Assembly (NCBI RefSeq): GCF_001704415.2 | Contig: NC_030820.1 | Coordinates: 2,654,501 to 2,718,500, forward strand | Reading direction: 5' to 3' | DNA length: 64,000 nucleotides | Source: Capra hircus | Lineage: Eukaryota > Chordata > Mammalia > Artiodactyla > Bovidae | Shown here: positions 44,723 to 55,990 of the stretch, piece after piece | Numbering within the stretch: the first letter of the stretch is position 1 | How the letters are laid out: each line of letters starts with the position of its first letter | Translations under genes and position numbers: made by a program | The notes under the pieces: model-generated | What the model was told of the DNA's origin: nothing | Seen by the model: only the letters and a program-made list of their open reading frames with translations | The model's database searches: none

Positions 44723-46098
44723 TGTCTTTACTCCATTGTATATTCTTGCCTCCTCTTTAACAAGTGGTGCTGGGAAAACTGGTCAACCACTTGTAAAAGA
44801 ATGAAACTAGATCACTTTCTAACACCGCACACAAAAATAAACTCAAAATGGATTAAAGATCTAAATGTAAGATCAGAAACTATAAAACTCCTAGAGGAGA
44901 ACATAGGCAAAACACTCTCAGACATAAATCACAGCAGGATCCTCTATGATCCACCTCCCAGAATTCTGGAAATAAAAGCAAAAATAAACAAATGGGATCT
45001 AATCAAAATTAAAAGCTTCTGCACAACAAAGGAAATATAAGCAAGGTGAAAAGACAGCCTTCTGAATGGGAGAAAATAATAGCAAATGAAGCAACTGACA
45101 ACTAATCTCAAAAATATACAAGCAACTTATGCAGCTCAATTCCAGAAAAATAAATGACCCAATCAAAAAATGGGCCAAAGAACTAAATAGACATTTCTCC
45201 AAAGCAGACATACGGATGGCTAACAAACACATGAAAAGATGCTCAACATCACTCATTGTTAGAGAAATGCAAATCAAAACCACAATGAGGTACCACTTCA
45301 CACCAGTCAGAATGGCTGCGATCCAAAAATCTGCAAGCAATAAATGCTGGAGAGGGTGTGGAGAAAAGGGAACCCTCCTACACTGTTGGTGGGAATGCAA
45401 ACTAGTACAGCCACTATGGAGAACAGTGCGGAGATTCCTTTAAAAATTGCAAATAGAACTACCTTATGACCCAGCAATCCCACTGCTGGGCATACACACC
45501 GAGGAAACCAGAATGGAAAGAGACACATGTACCCCAATGTTCATCGCAGCACTGTTTATAATAGCCAGGACATGGAAACAACCTAGATGTCCATCAGCAG
45601 ATGAATGGATAAGAAAGCTGTGGTACATATACACAATGGAGTATTACTCAGCTGTTAAAAAGAATTCATTTGAATCAGTTCTGATGAGATGGATGAAACT
45701 GGAGCCAATTATACAGAGTGAAGTAAGCCAGAAAGAAAAACACCAATACAGTATACTAACACATATATATGGAATTTAGGAAGATGGCAATGACGACCCT
45801 GTATGCAAGACAGGAAAAAAGACACAGATGTGTATAACGGACTTTTGGACTCAGAGGGAGAGGGAGAGGGTGGGATGATTTGGGAGAATGGCATTCTAAC
45901 ATGTATACTATCATGTAAGAATTGAATCGCCAGTCTATGTCTGACGCAGGATACAGCATGCTTGGGGCTGGTGCATGGGGATGACCCAGAGAGATGTTGT
46001 GGGGAGGGAGGTGGGAGGGGGGTTCATGTTTGGGAACGCATGTAAGAATTAAAGATTTTAAAATTTAAAAAATAAAAAACTAATAAAAAAAATAACAT
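44723..46098 (+). mobile_element. Young L1 3' end with flipped 5' tip and 15-bp TSD
   Basis: ORF2 C-terminal region (frames at 44801-45040, 45129-45443, 45447-45779) and bovine L1 3' UTR. TSD AAAATCTAAGTAGAT at 44708-44722 and 46099-46113 is perfect. The first 30 bases (44723-44752) are the reverse complement of the L1 sequence expected just upstream of CTCTTTAACAAGTGG, a miniature 5' inversion. Frameshifts inactivate it. Confidence 0.95.
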
Positions 46099-46422
46099 AA
46101 AATCTAAGTAGATGTCAAGAGAATGAGAAAATGAATTACAGTTATGATCATGAGTTTCACAGTATGTTAAGTAGGCAGGTAGCAGCAATTTTGTTAAAAC
46201 ATTGCATTTGGATGTTTGGGCCTTTCTTTAATGTGTCTGATATGATCATATAACCAAATTATGAGCAAATTTGTAATTCAGATATAATTGTATGTGAATT
46301 TAATTGATTGCAAATCTATGTTAAAAGTTACCAAAGACAGTTTTGCAAATGTTGATTATGTTTTTAATTTTACATATGTGCAATAAAAAGTCAGTAGATC
46401 TGAGTTATGGTTCCATTTACTA

Positions 46423-46690
46423 CTAAGTTGCTTCAGTAGTGTCCGACTCTGTGCGACCCCATAGATGGCAGCCCACCAGGCTCCCCCGTCCCTGGGATTC
46501 TCCAGGCAAGAACACTGGAGTGGGTTGCCATTTCGTTCTCCAATGCATGAAAGCAAAAAGTGAAAGTGAAGTCGCTCAGTCGTGTCCGACCCTCAGCGAC
46601 TGCAGCCATGGACTGCAGCCTACCAGGCTCTTCCGTCCATGGGATTTTTCCAGGCAAGAGTACTGGAGTGGGGTGCCATTGCCTTCTCCG
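46423..46690 (-). mobile_element. Bov-A2 SINE (dimer) with 16-bp TSD
   Basis: Two antisense Bov-A monomers. TSD ATGGTTCCATTTACTA at 46407-46422 and 46691-46706, identical. A young insertion. Confidence 0.96.
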
Positions 46691-46717
46691 ATGGTTCCAT
46701 TTACTATTTATTAGTTA

Positions 46718-46800
46718 TATGAATTCAGGCAAGCCTTTTAACCTTTAGCTTTCTTATCTATGCAACTCGAAAGGTGCAATAGCTTTGACAACATAGTTCA
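46718..46800 (+). mobile_element. MIR SINE, core fragment
   Basis: ATGAATTCAGGCAAGCC, TTTTAACCTTTAGCTTTCTT, ATCTATGCAACT follow the MIR core order. Diverged. Confidence 0.6.
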
Positions 46801-46864
46801 TGGTCACTTTTTAATCACAAGCTTATGTTTTAGTAAATTACTGTTTCAGTACTAAACAATAACT

Positions 46865-47345
46865 AATTCAAAAAATGCTTTGTGTATCTACTGTGAACTA
46901 GGCACCAGGCTAGGTGATGTGGGCAAATGAAATGGTAGAAAATACAGGACTACTGTCTTCAAGGAGCTCAGTTTGATGAGTAGGGACACAAATTATACAA
47001 CTCATAATAAGAGAATATGGTCAGAGAGAGAGAGAGAGAGACTGGGGAACCAAAGTAGCCCCTGAAAAGGGATATTTGTGAACCAGTAGGATTCCAATAG
47101 GAAAAGGAAGAGTAAGTTAATGTCAAGTGAACACTCAAGCAGAGACTCCCATAATCAAAATGCTCATTTCAACAGAAAACTGCTGGTCTGAAGTTTTAGA
47201 AATGAATGTGGAAACATGTGGCAGGAAAGAAAGATTGGTACTCAATCATGAAGGGCCTTAACTTCCATAAAATGGAATTTATAGGCAATGAGGACTCAAA
47301 AAGGCTTTTAAGATGAAGATGAAGATGAACACAGCTCTGGCTTCA
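46865..47345 (+). repeat. Old dispersed mammalian repeat, family not named
   Basis: GAACTAGGCACCAGGCTAGG, TCTTCAAGGAGCTCAGTTTG, AATCATGAAGGGCCTTAAC, GGCAATGAGGACTC are phrases shared in order with the copies near 12.1 and 52.5 kb. It holds a (GA)n run at 47022-47042. Confidence 0.4.
47022..47042. repeat. (GA)n microsatellite
   Basis: About ten GA units. Confidence 0.9.
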
Positions 47346-47426
47346 GAATCATGGCTCCCAAATGTCACAGATTGAGTTCCCTAGAAACAGACTCTGAGAG
47401 AGAGGTTGGTGTTTGTGACATGTATT

Positions 47427-47705
47427 GTTGTTGCTGCTGCTACTAAGTTGCTTCAGTTTCGTCTGACTCTGTGCAGCCCCATAGATGGCAGCCCACCAGG
47501 CTCCCCTGTCCCTGGGATTCTCCAGGCAAGAAACTGGAGTGGGTTGCCATTTCCTTCTCCAATGCTTGAAAGTGAAAAGTGAAAGTGAAGTCCTTCAGTT
47601 GCGTCCGACTCTTAGAGACCCCATGGACTGCAGCCTACCAGGCTCCTCCATCCATGGGATTTTACAGGCAAGAGTACTGGAATGGGTTGCCATTGCCTTC
47701 TTGGG
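47427..47705 (-). mobile_element. Bov-A2 SINE (dimer)
   Basis: Antisense dimer with a short GCTGCTGCTAC tail at the left and CCATTGCCTTCTTGG at the right. Confidence 0.93.
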
Positions 47706-47721
47706 GATGTGTATTAATGAG

Positions 47722-47935
47722 TGGACTTTTCCAGTGGCTCATTTGGTAAAGAAACCTTTTGCAATGCAGGAGACCCAGGTTTGATCCTTAGGTCAGAAAG
47801 ATCCCCTGGAGAAGAGCATAGCAACTGATTCCAGTATTCTTGCCTGGAGAATCCTGTGGACATAGGAGCCTGGTAGGCCACAGTCCATAGGGTTGCAAAC
47901 AGTCTAACACAACTGAAACTACTGAGCATGCATGC
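47722..47935 (+). mobile_element. Bov-tA SINE
   Basis: Head GTGGCTCATTTGGTAAAG, body, and AACTACTGAGCATGCATG tail. Lies directly downstream of a Bov-A2 in opposite orientation, so the pair could pair as inverted repeats. Confidence 0.92.
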
Positions 47936-48135
47936 TTAGGAAACAACCCCTATGGACAGAGGAGAGGGAACCAGGATGGGCAGTGGGAGAAGATGAGTGA
48001 TGAAAACCCAACCACAGTCTCGGCCACTGCCGCAGGGAGCTCTGAATCCAGTGGCCCTCAGAGTTGCACCAAATGGGACTGCAGTGTCTGAGCCCTTCAC
48101 AGAAGTTTGATAATTATTCTTTCAGATAGTCATTC

Positions 48136-48350
48136 AAGTGTGTGAGTGCTCAGTCGCTTCAGTCGTGTCCAACTCTTTGTAACCCTATGGACGGCAGCCC
48201 ACCAGACTCCTCAGTCCATGACATTCTCCAGGCGAGAATACTGGAATGGGTTGCCCTGCCCTTCAGAGGATCTTCCTGACTCAGGGATCAAACACACATC
48301 TTCTGCATTGCAAGTGGATTCTTTACCAACTGAGCCACCAGAGAAGCCCA
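48136..48350 (-). mobile_element. Bov-tA SINE
   Basis: Antisense Bov-tA with a complete head complement (GAGCCACCAGAGAAGCCC). Confidence 0.92.
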
Positions 48351-48449
48351 TTCATTCCTATGCCTTTTGCTTGTAGACCTTCTTATGGCTTCCAAGTTCC
48401 TTCCTTTGATATAAGAACTCCATGGAAAAAGCAGAACTGACATCTGTGT

Positions 48450-48545
48450 TTTGCAGATGAGAAAACCAGCTTAGAAAGCACGTTACATGCCCAAAGTCAG
48501 AGCTGCTAAGTATTACTCAGGCTGAAACTTGCATAACCCTGCTCC
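48450..48545 (-). mobile_element. MIR SINE, core fragment
   Basis: CAGATGAGAAAACCAGCTTAG, CATGCCCAAAGTCAGAGCTG: antisense MIR core, diverged. Confidence 0.6.
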
Positions 48546-49216
48546 AAGTCTCTATCTCTGTATCCTACTCTGTTTCTCTCTATTGCTCTCCCTCTCTTAT
48601 ACACTTAAAATTTATTACTTTAAAAGTCATTGTTCTTAAAATAAATGCCGTTATCATCCTTAGAAACTTCTCTAGAGGCCCTTCTTATAAAAATAAAAGT
48701 TTGACCCTGTCATGAAAATAATAGATTTCCTACTATATTCTGGCTAGCTTAGGTGGTCACACAGTGCTGATTTTGATCCTGGCAATAGCTTTGCTTTAAC
48801 TCAAAATAACAGATACTGAAAAGAAACTGCAACTCTGTCTCATCTTTTTTCACTAAATAAATCCCTTCTAGATCTTTACAAGACAGAGTTGGGGTTTCCA
48901 GGAAAAGGAGAGTCTATTAAATTCCCTTCCAAGAGGCAACTGAAGCTTTAGATGGCAACACTGAGGATGTATATTAAATGAAAAAGCAAGTTAAATTGAG
49001 GATGCAGTGGGTTTAATGGGCAAAGAACCTGTTTTTGTTTTTGTTTGGCATCACGTGTGGTACCTTCTTCAAATCTCTGATCAGCCATCTGATTCTGTCT
49101 AAACCAGTAGGTCTGTGCAAAGCAAAGAGAAGTGACCAAAAATCCCTCCAAAAGAATTCATACTACTTTCCATGCTGACAGCTTTACTAAGTGACAAGTG
49201 AGTCACAATTTTTCAT
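48546..49216. other. No feature recognised
   Basis: About 670 bases without recognised genes or repeats. Confidence 0.4.
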
Positions 49217-49310
49217 CATGGGAGTTAGTGATGGACAAGGAAGCCTGGCGTGCTGCAGCCCACAGGGTTGCAAAGAGTCAGACACAACTGAGTGACTGAA
49301 CTGAACTGAA
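49217..49310 (+). mobile_element. BovB 3' tip
   Basis: GGAGTTAGTGATGGACAAGG to GAGTGACTGAACTGAACTG, about 90 bases. Confidence 0.92.
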
Positions 49311-49344
49311 AAACAAAACAAAGCCACTATCAGATGATTACAAA

Positions 49345-49400
49345 GAAAAGCAGAGCAATTAGCCTCCAATTAAAAGAAATAAATTAATTTACAAAAGAAA
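49345..49400 (+). mobile_element. L1 3' tip
   Basis: GCAATTAGCCTCCAATTAAAA and an A/T-rich tail, the last bases of a bovine L1. Confidence 0.6.
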
Positions 49401-50007
49401 CAAAAATCAGAGACTGGAGCTTAGTGAAAGACAGCTGTCCTTATCTTGTCAGGTTGCTCATCAGTCCCTGCAGGGTAGGTTGTCTTTTTCATTCATGCTT
49501 CTTCCCTGGTCCCCTCCAGATCACATACCAGCAGGGTCTCACTACTCCATCAATAGCTTCTCTCTGGTCCTCCATCCATACTAGACAGATGAAGAATCTT
49601 CAACAGGCCATTAAGATACTGCGGAGCCTCTGGAGATGGCTTCAGTTCCTCTAGCCTCTCAGAAATATGGTCCAAGTTCAATAAAATGTTATTTTGTGGA
49701 TAAAGACCATCTCTTAAAATGTTGATTAGGGACAATTTTATGCTAAGGAAAGATCTCTTCCCAGGAAGAGGCAAAGAGAAAACAAGACATCTTGAGGATG
49801 CTTCAGCAATCAATACAAGTATAATCATCTACATTCTACGCATCCTCAGGCTTCTAATTTGCCATATTCACTATCCTCTGCACTAGCTAATCTGCTTTAT
49901 TTTTTACCCTGCTTCTCTTCTGTAACATTACTGCCAGTAGTGCAGAAAGACAATACTTCCCAACATGGAAGCTTATACACAATTCCTTCTTAAAAAAATT
50001 TTTTTTC
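49401..50007. other. No feature recognised
   Basis: About 600 bases. Frames here (49424-49654 plus, 49550-49828 minus) overlap on opposite strands and show no recognised domain. Confidence 0.4.
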
Positions 50008-50272
50008 AGGACTTCCCAGGTGGTACAGTGGAAAAGAATCTGCCTGACAATGCAGGGGACACAGGTTTGATCCCCGGTCTGGGAATAGTCCACATGCTGA
50101 GCAGCAACTAATTGACATGCACCACAACGACGGAGCCTATACTCCAGAGCCTGTGCTTCATGACAAGAGAAGCCGCCGCAGTGGAAAGCTGGTACACCAC
50201 AGTGAAGAGCAGCCCCCACACAGCAGCAAAGACCCAGTGCAACCAAAAATAAACACATGAATAAAGGTTTAA
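50008..50272 (+). mobile_element. CHR-type tRNA-Glu SINE, long form
   Basis: GGACTTCCCAGGTGGTACAG, GGTTTGATCCCCGGTCTGG, GAGAAGCCGCCGCAGTGG, CAAAGACCCAGTGCAACC and an AATAAACACATGAATAAA end. Confidence 0.9.
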
Positions 50273-50504
50273 AAATGTCTTTCCAATTTTATTGAAATAA
50301 TGGACATGCATCACTATATAAGTTTAAGGCATACAGCATGATAGGTGATTATATACATTGTGAAATGATTATCACAAGAAGTTGACATCTATCATCTCAT
50401 ATAAATACAATAATAAGAAAGGAAAACATTTTCTTTTTGTGATGAGAACCCTTATGATCTGCTCTTCTTAACAACTTTCCTATATAACATTACAGCAGTG
50501 TTAA

Positions 50505-51004
50505 TGGAATATTACTCAGCCATTAGAAAGAATGCATTTGAAGCAGTTCTAATGAGGTGGATGAAACCAGAGCCTATTATACAGAATGAAGTAAGTCAGA
50601 AAGAAAAACACCAATACAGTATATTAACACATATATATGGAATTTAGAAAGATGGTAATGATGACCCTATATGTGAGACAGCAAAAAAGACACAGATGTA
50701 AAGAATAGACTTTTGGACTCTGTGGGAGAAAGCGAGGGTGGGATGATTTGAGAGAATAGCATTGAAACATGTATATTACCATAAGTGAAATACATCACCA
50801 GTCCAGGTTCGATGCATGAGACAGGGTGTCCAGGGGGTTCACTGGGACAACCCTGAGGGTTGGGATGGGGAGTGATATGGGAGGGGGGTTCAAGATGGAG
50901 GACACATGGACACCCATGGCTGATTCATGTGAATGTATGGCAAAAACCACTATAATATTGTAAAGTAATTAGCCTCCAATTAAAATATATTAATTAATTT
51001 AAAA
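50505..51004 (+). mobile_element. L1 3' end with 18-bp TSD
   Basis: The last ORF2 codons and bovine L1 3' UTR (TGGAATATTACTCAGCCATT to AATTAAAATATATTAATT). TSD ACATTACAGCAGTGTTAA at 50487-50504 versus ACATTACAACAGTGTTAA at 51005-51022, one mismatch. Confidence 0.95.
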
Positions 51005-51052
51005 ACATTACAACAGTGTTAACTATATTCACATACATTACATCCTTATAAT

Positions 51053-52141
51053 AAACATCTGCTTCTGCTTCATTGACTACACTAAAAGGTTTGACTGTGT
51101 GGATCACAACAAACTGTGGACAATTATAAAAGAGATGACCATTTTCCTGCCCCCTGAGAAACCTGTATGCAGGTCAAGAAGCAACAGTTAGAACCAGACA
51201 TGGAACAATGGGCTGGTTCCAAACTGGGAAAAGAGTACGTCAAAGCTGTATGTTGTCACCCTACTTATTTAGCTTATATGCAAAGTGCATCATGCAAATT
51301 GCTGGGCCAGATGAAGCTCAAGCTGAAATCAAGACTGCTGGGAGAAATATCTACAACCTCAGATATGCCAATGACACCACTCTAAAAGCAGAAAGAAGAG
51401 GAACTAAACAGCCTCTTGATGAAGGTGACAGAGGAAAGTGAAAAGGCTGGCTTAACAGTCAACATTAAAAAAAACTAAGATCATGGCATCCAGTCCTACC
51501 ACTTCATGGCAAATAGATGGGGAAAAAATGGAAACAGTGAGAGACTTTATTTCGGGGGGGGCTCCAAAATCACTGCAGATGGAGATTGCAGCCATGAAAT
51601 AAAAAGATGCTTGCTCCTTGAAAGAAAATATATGACAAATCTAGACAGTATGTTAAAAAGCAGAGACATCACTTTGCCAGCAGAAGTCCATATAGTCAAA
51701 GCTTTGTTTTTCCAGTAGTCCTGTATGGATGTGAGAGTTGGACTATTAAGAAGGCTGAGCACCAAAGAACGATGCTTTTGAGCTGTGGTGCTGGAGAAGG
51801 CTCTTGAGAGTCCCTTGGACAGTAAGGAGATCAAGCTAGTCAATCCTAAAGGAAATAAATCCTGAATATTCTTTGGAAGGACTGATGCTGAAACTGAAAC
51901 TCCAATATTTTGTCCACCTGATATGAAGAGTCGACTATTCGAAAAGACCCCACTGCTGGGAAAGATTAAAGGTGGGCAGAGAAGGGGAGGACAGAGGATG
52001 AGATGGTTGGATGGCATCATGGACTTGATGGACATGAGTTTGAACAAACTCAGGAAAATAGTGAAAGACAGGGAAGTCTGTTGTGCTACAGTCCACGAGG
52101 TCGCAAAGAGTCAGACACGACTGAGCAATTAAACAGCAACA
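51053..52141 (+). mobile_element. BovB, 5'-truncated in RT, with 13-bp TSD
   Basis: Begins in the RT YAKAFDC-equivalent region and ends GAGCAATTAAACAGCAACA. TSD ACATCCTTATAAT at 51040-51052 and 52142-52154, identical. YADD reads YAND in the frame at 51208-51441. Several indels. Confidence 0.95.
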
Positions 52142-52474
52142 ACATCCTTATAATGGGAAGTTTGTATCTTTTGATCACTTTTCTCCAATTCCTTCTCCCC
52201 CTATCCTCCACACCACAACTCCCCTCTGCTAACCACAAATCTGGTCTTTTCTCTCTATGGGTCTGGTGAGGGTTTTGTTTGTTTTTATAGACTCCTCATA
52301 TAAGTGAGATCATATAGTGTTAGTCTTTCTCTGTCTGACAGTTCTTTCTTATGCACCCTTTTCTGCTTCCCCCAAAGCTATGTTTCTTTTTCTCACAAAA
52401 ACATATATCTACAGGGATAAATGCAAAGCCATCACACATATATATTCACTGGGTTATCTCTTCTTTCACTCATT

Positions 52475-53020
52475 CAGCAAATTGAACAGTTATTGAGTAC
52501 AAATTACTGTGCTAGGAACTAGAAATTAAAACTGATCAGAAAAAAAGACCAAGTCTTGGCATTATAGGAGATACAGTGTAGATGAGACAAACTTTAATAA
52601 AATCACCAGTGACATAAACGTAAAATTTATACTAGTGAAAAGTGAACATATAGTTATGTAGTTCTATGACAGCCTATAATAGATTTAACCTAATACAGCA
52701 TGTTAGGGAACTTTTCAAAGAAAACGCCTCTGGACCTGAGATCTGAAGAAGAGGCAGTAATTAAGAAAAGGGTTAGGTGAGGGGAAGATTGCAGAGAAGG
52801 ATTTTTCTCATGGTTATTACAAACATAATCATGGTGCAATGGAACATGCAATTTGGAGGAATTAAATGATGACAGCCTTCATGGCTGGAATGTTGAAAGC
52901 AAGGTGAATTTGGTTTAAGTTGAGATCAGAGATGTAGGGGGTGGGAGAGAGTCCAGATTAAGCAAAATCTTGCAAGAAGTGCTGGGTGCAATGTAAGATA
53001 GGTGGAAAGCCTTCATCTTA
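52475..53020 (+). repeat. Old dispersed mammalian repeat, family not named, part 1
   Basis: TTGAGTACAAATTACTGTGC, GATACAGTGTAGATGAGAC, GGACCTGAGATCTGAAG, CATGCAATTTGGAGGAA are in the same order as the copies near 12.1 and 46.9 kb. It is split by an MLT1-type LTR and continues to about 53,760. Confidence 0.4.
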
Positions 53021-53024
53021 GTCA

Positions 53025-53385
53025 GCTCAGATACTATACCAAAATCCCATAAATTTGTTTTATGCTAAAAACTAAATAAATGTATTTCTCACTGCTTTAG
53101 AGACTAGCAAGTCCAAAATGAAGGCAGATTCAGGGTCTGGTGAGATTCCAGTTCCCGGTAGAAAGAGACAGCCATCTTCTCACTGTGTCCTAACATGGTG
53201 AAAGGGTGAGGGAGACCTCTAGGGTCTCTTATAGAAGAGCACTAATCCCATTAGTGAGAGTTCCACGGTCATGACCTAATCACCTCCACCTACCATCACA
53301 CTGGGCATTAGGATTGGAGATAAGAATTTGGGTGAGGGCACAGACAGTCAGTCTACGGTAGCCATTGAAGAGTTTTAAGCAATAT
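53025..53385 (-). mobile_element. MLT1-type (ERVL-MaLR) LTR
   Basis: Antisense MLT1 landmarks in order: TTAGTCAGCTCAGATACTAT, CAGACAGCCATC-like AGACAGCCATCTTCTCACTG, TGTCCTAACATGGTGAAAGG, GAGCACTAATCCCATTAG, CATGACCTAATCACCTCC, GGGCATTAGGATTGGAG. Old but recognisable. Inserted in the unnamed old repeat. Confidence 0.85.
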
Positions 53386-53760
53386 GTGGGATATTAAAAA
53401 AAAATCAGACTTTGCTTTGAAATTTTCACCTGTGGGTGCTGAATGAAAATGAGCTGGAGCAAGACCAGAATGAATGCAGAAGACCAGACAGGACGCTGGG
53501 ACAAGAGTCTGTGGGCAGTGAGGCAGCCTGGTCTTGGGTTACACGAACAGAGATGCAGGGAGGTAATTTGCGAGATATTTAGGAGATAAACCTAAGAACT
53601 TGTTGGTCATCTCAATATAAAATGTGAGAAAGAGAAAATCGTTAAAAATGATTTTTAGCCTTCTATTTTGGGGTATCTGATAGATGGTGATTTAACTGGA
53701 TGTGGACTAGGTTTATAAAGATGTAGTCAGGAGTGATGGATGCTATTTTTTCTCTTCTGC
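53386..53760 (+). repeat. Old dispersed mammalian repeat, part 2
   Basis: CATTGAAGAGTTTTAAGCAA continues part 1; later GGAGATAAACCTAAGAACTTG and GGGTATCTGATAGATGGTG. Weak similarity only. Confidence 0.3.
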
Positions 53761-55699
53761 TGAAGAGATTTGACTTCGCTTTCTCTGTTAGGCTCAATTC
53801 CACTGGAAGCAAGGATTTGAATGCAAGTCCTTGTATTTGGGGTAAGGAAATGTGGAAAATGAGTAAGGAGGAGGGAAGTAAGAAAGGGAAGGAAAGCTAT
53901 CCATTACCATCCATGAACAAGTTACCACTGTGGGCAACTGAGACTCATCCTGCTGGGGTCTTCTGGGAGATGGGTAGAACATGCCTCTGGACTGCCTTGT
54001 CTGGGGGATGAGGAATATAATTATATGTCAGATTCTATATATTATTGGTTGAAGGACCATTTCAGAGACATTAATTCACGGCCAATCTTACCTGTCCTGC
54101 GCTCTAGCTAATAGTACTCCAGAAGCCAGAGGAAGCCTCAGGTTTTCTCAAAAAGACAGCAGAGTGCATTTGAGAGGAGAATGCTGAAGGACTGTTAGTG
54201 GAGCATGGACAGTGTCTGTTGTCCTTGAATTCCCTCCTTCAATATAACAGATATCAGCATTTCACCAAATGTATTTATCCATCTTGTGCTTTTGTCTTTT
54301 TCAATTCCTGGCCCAGTTCTCAGCTTTCTTTCGCTGCTACATTTTGAGAGCATTGTTGATCCACAGATTCACTGAACTTCAAATTAAAATAGTACTTTCT
54401 GTAACACTGTAAATCCATAACTTAATATCTTTTTTTATGAGACAGTAATTTATTAAGTATGAAGCCATGCATGATTCTGTGAAAGTTGTGTTGAAAAGCT
54501 AAGAAGATGAACTCATTGCCAGGCATACAAAATACAGGTTACAATGAGTAGTGCTAGACATAATGTTGACCTACATTGCCCAAATGTAGCTGTCAGTGCT
54601 TTGATTTTACACTGAAAAGAGAAAGTAAGTTGGGTGCCTTAAGAGCCCAAATCCAAAATCACTCTTTATTTTATTAGTGACCTCTGTGATGGAGTGCAGA
54701 GTACATTTACAACATTTGCTGATATCACCAAGTTGGCAGCAACCACCAGCACTTTGGAAAGTGAAAGGATATCTAATAGACCATTGGACATAGACTTGAT
54801 GTCCTGTAAATGCTTTGTGATTGATGGATTAGAATCTAGTACAATCTTTATAGACATTCCTCATAGATTTTGTGCCAAAGCTTTTCACTCTCTTGGGCTT
54901 TCATCCTCACCCACTTCTCTGAAGATGACACGATGTTCAACTTTATTAAGTTCAAAGTCATCTGATTTTGGCTCCCCCCACTTTCACTCTCTCCACCAAA
55001 GGAACTTCTGGGTTAACCCACCATCCTTTTTAAGTCTCTTTCTCCTTCTAGTGTCCCTTGTTCCCTCTCTATCAGTTGTTTTCTCGAATCCCCACCCTGC
55101 TCATTATGTTTTTCTCTTCTTTCTCTTGGCTGGAAACCTGCTCAGTTGTACCCTAGGTTGAAAACCCCTCTGCTCCCCATCATGTTACTTTTCTGAGCCT
55201 CTAAATGTGCCTTTGGAGAGAAATAACCTCTATCCACACCTCCACTTCCTCCTTGTCATTAATTCGTTAATTGTTCTGGCCTTCTCTGGTTTGAAATCTT
55301 TTATGCCCAGGTCATGGCACAGCTCCAGTCACTTCACTGATGATGACTGATCGCTTACTGAGGGAGTGTCGGTCAGCACTTGGCAGTTTATCTTCTTCCC
55401 ACCCCAATGTTTCCTGCTATCTCCTTTACCTCCTTCCTTACACTGGTTCAGAGCTTTTCATCTTTAGGTCTTTTTTCTAGTTCATTTAGAGTTCTTTCCC
55501 CAGTCTTCTTTTGTCTTCGGCCCTTTCCCTTCTTTCCCTAAATTCTCTCCCTTGAGTTCTGCTCTGGTCAATTCGGCCATCACTCTGGATTCCCTCCTCT
55601 TGGCCCCCTGTGAATTCTTCCTCTCCCCAGGCTCTCTCTCACTTTTATCTCTTAGTGCCACACCTGCGCAACTTCCACTCTCTTGAAAATTTAACAACT
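53761..55699. other. No gene recognised, about 1.9 kb
   Basis: No known repeat or domain. A 155-codon plus frame at 54694-55161 and a 92-codon frame at 53733-54011 exist, but neither has a recognised domain, and the second part of the former is a C/T-rich low-complexity stretch. 55050-55700 is pyrimidine-rich. Confidence 0.4.
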
Positions 55700-55990
55700 T
55701 GCTGTTTCTCTAGCACATCTTGAACTTTGTTACCTCCCATATCTTTGCTGGTGTAGGTTCTACCACCTCTGGCATCTTTTTTTGGCCCTTTCTCTAATAT
55801 CCACATTCCCAATCCCAGGCATTTGGGAAAACTCAACATCATAGTTACCTCTTCCATAAAATAGTTCCTGCTGTCATTCAGTCAGAGACGTTTATCCCTC
55901 ATACTACATTATGTAAACTCCCCACAGTATTTATTTCCCTGGTACAAGTGATGTCTTTCCATATTCAGCTTGCTCTAGCCCCTTCAAGTG
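55700..55990 (+). mobile_element. Possible L2-type LINE 3' fragment
   Basis: CTCTTCCATAAAATAGTTCC, ACATTATGTAAACTCCCC, AGTATTTATTTCCCTGG resemble the L2 3' region order. Weak. Confidence 0.35.

Larger units (their letters stand above)
50278..52350 (-). mobile_element. L1MA-like 3' UTR relic, host of two insertions
   Basis: Antisense L1 3' UTR landmarks: TTTTATTGAAATAATGGACA, AAGGCATACAGCATGATAG, TTTGTGATGAGAACCCTTAT (50.28-50.49 kb), TTAACTATATTCACATACA, ATTACATCCTTATAAT (about 51.02-51.05 kb), AAGTTTGTATCTTTTGATCA, AGTGAGATCATATAGTGTTA (52.16-52.35 kb). The parts become contiguous once the L1 at 50505 and the BovB at 51053 are removed. Confidence 0.82.

Noticed and set aside
54694..55161. 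155-codon frame as a gene
   Set aside because: No recognised domain, and the C-terminal half is a low-complexity pyrimidine-rich stretch; no splice or promoter context visible.
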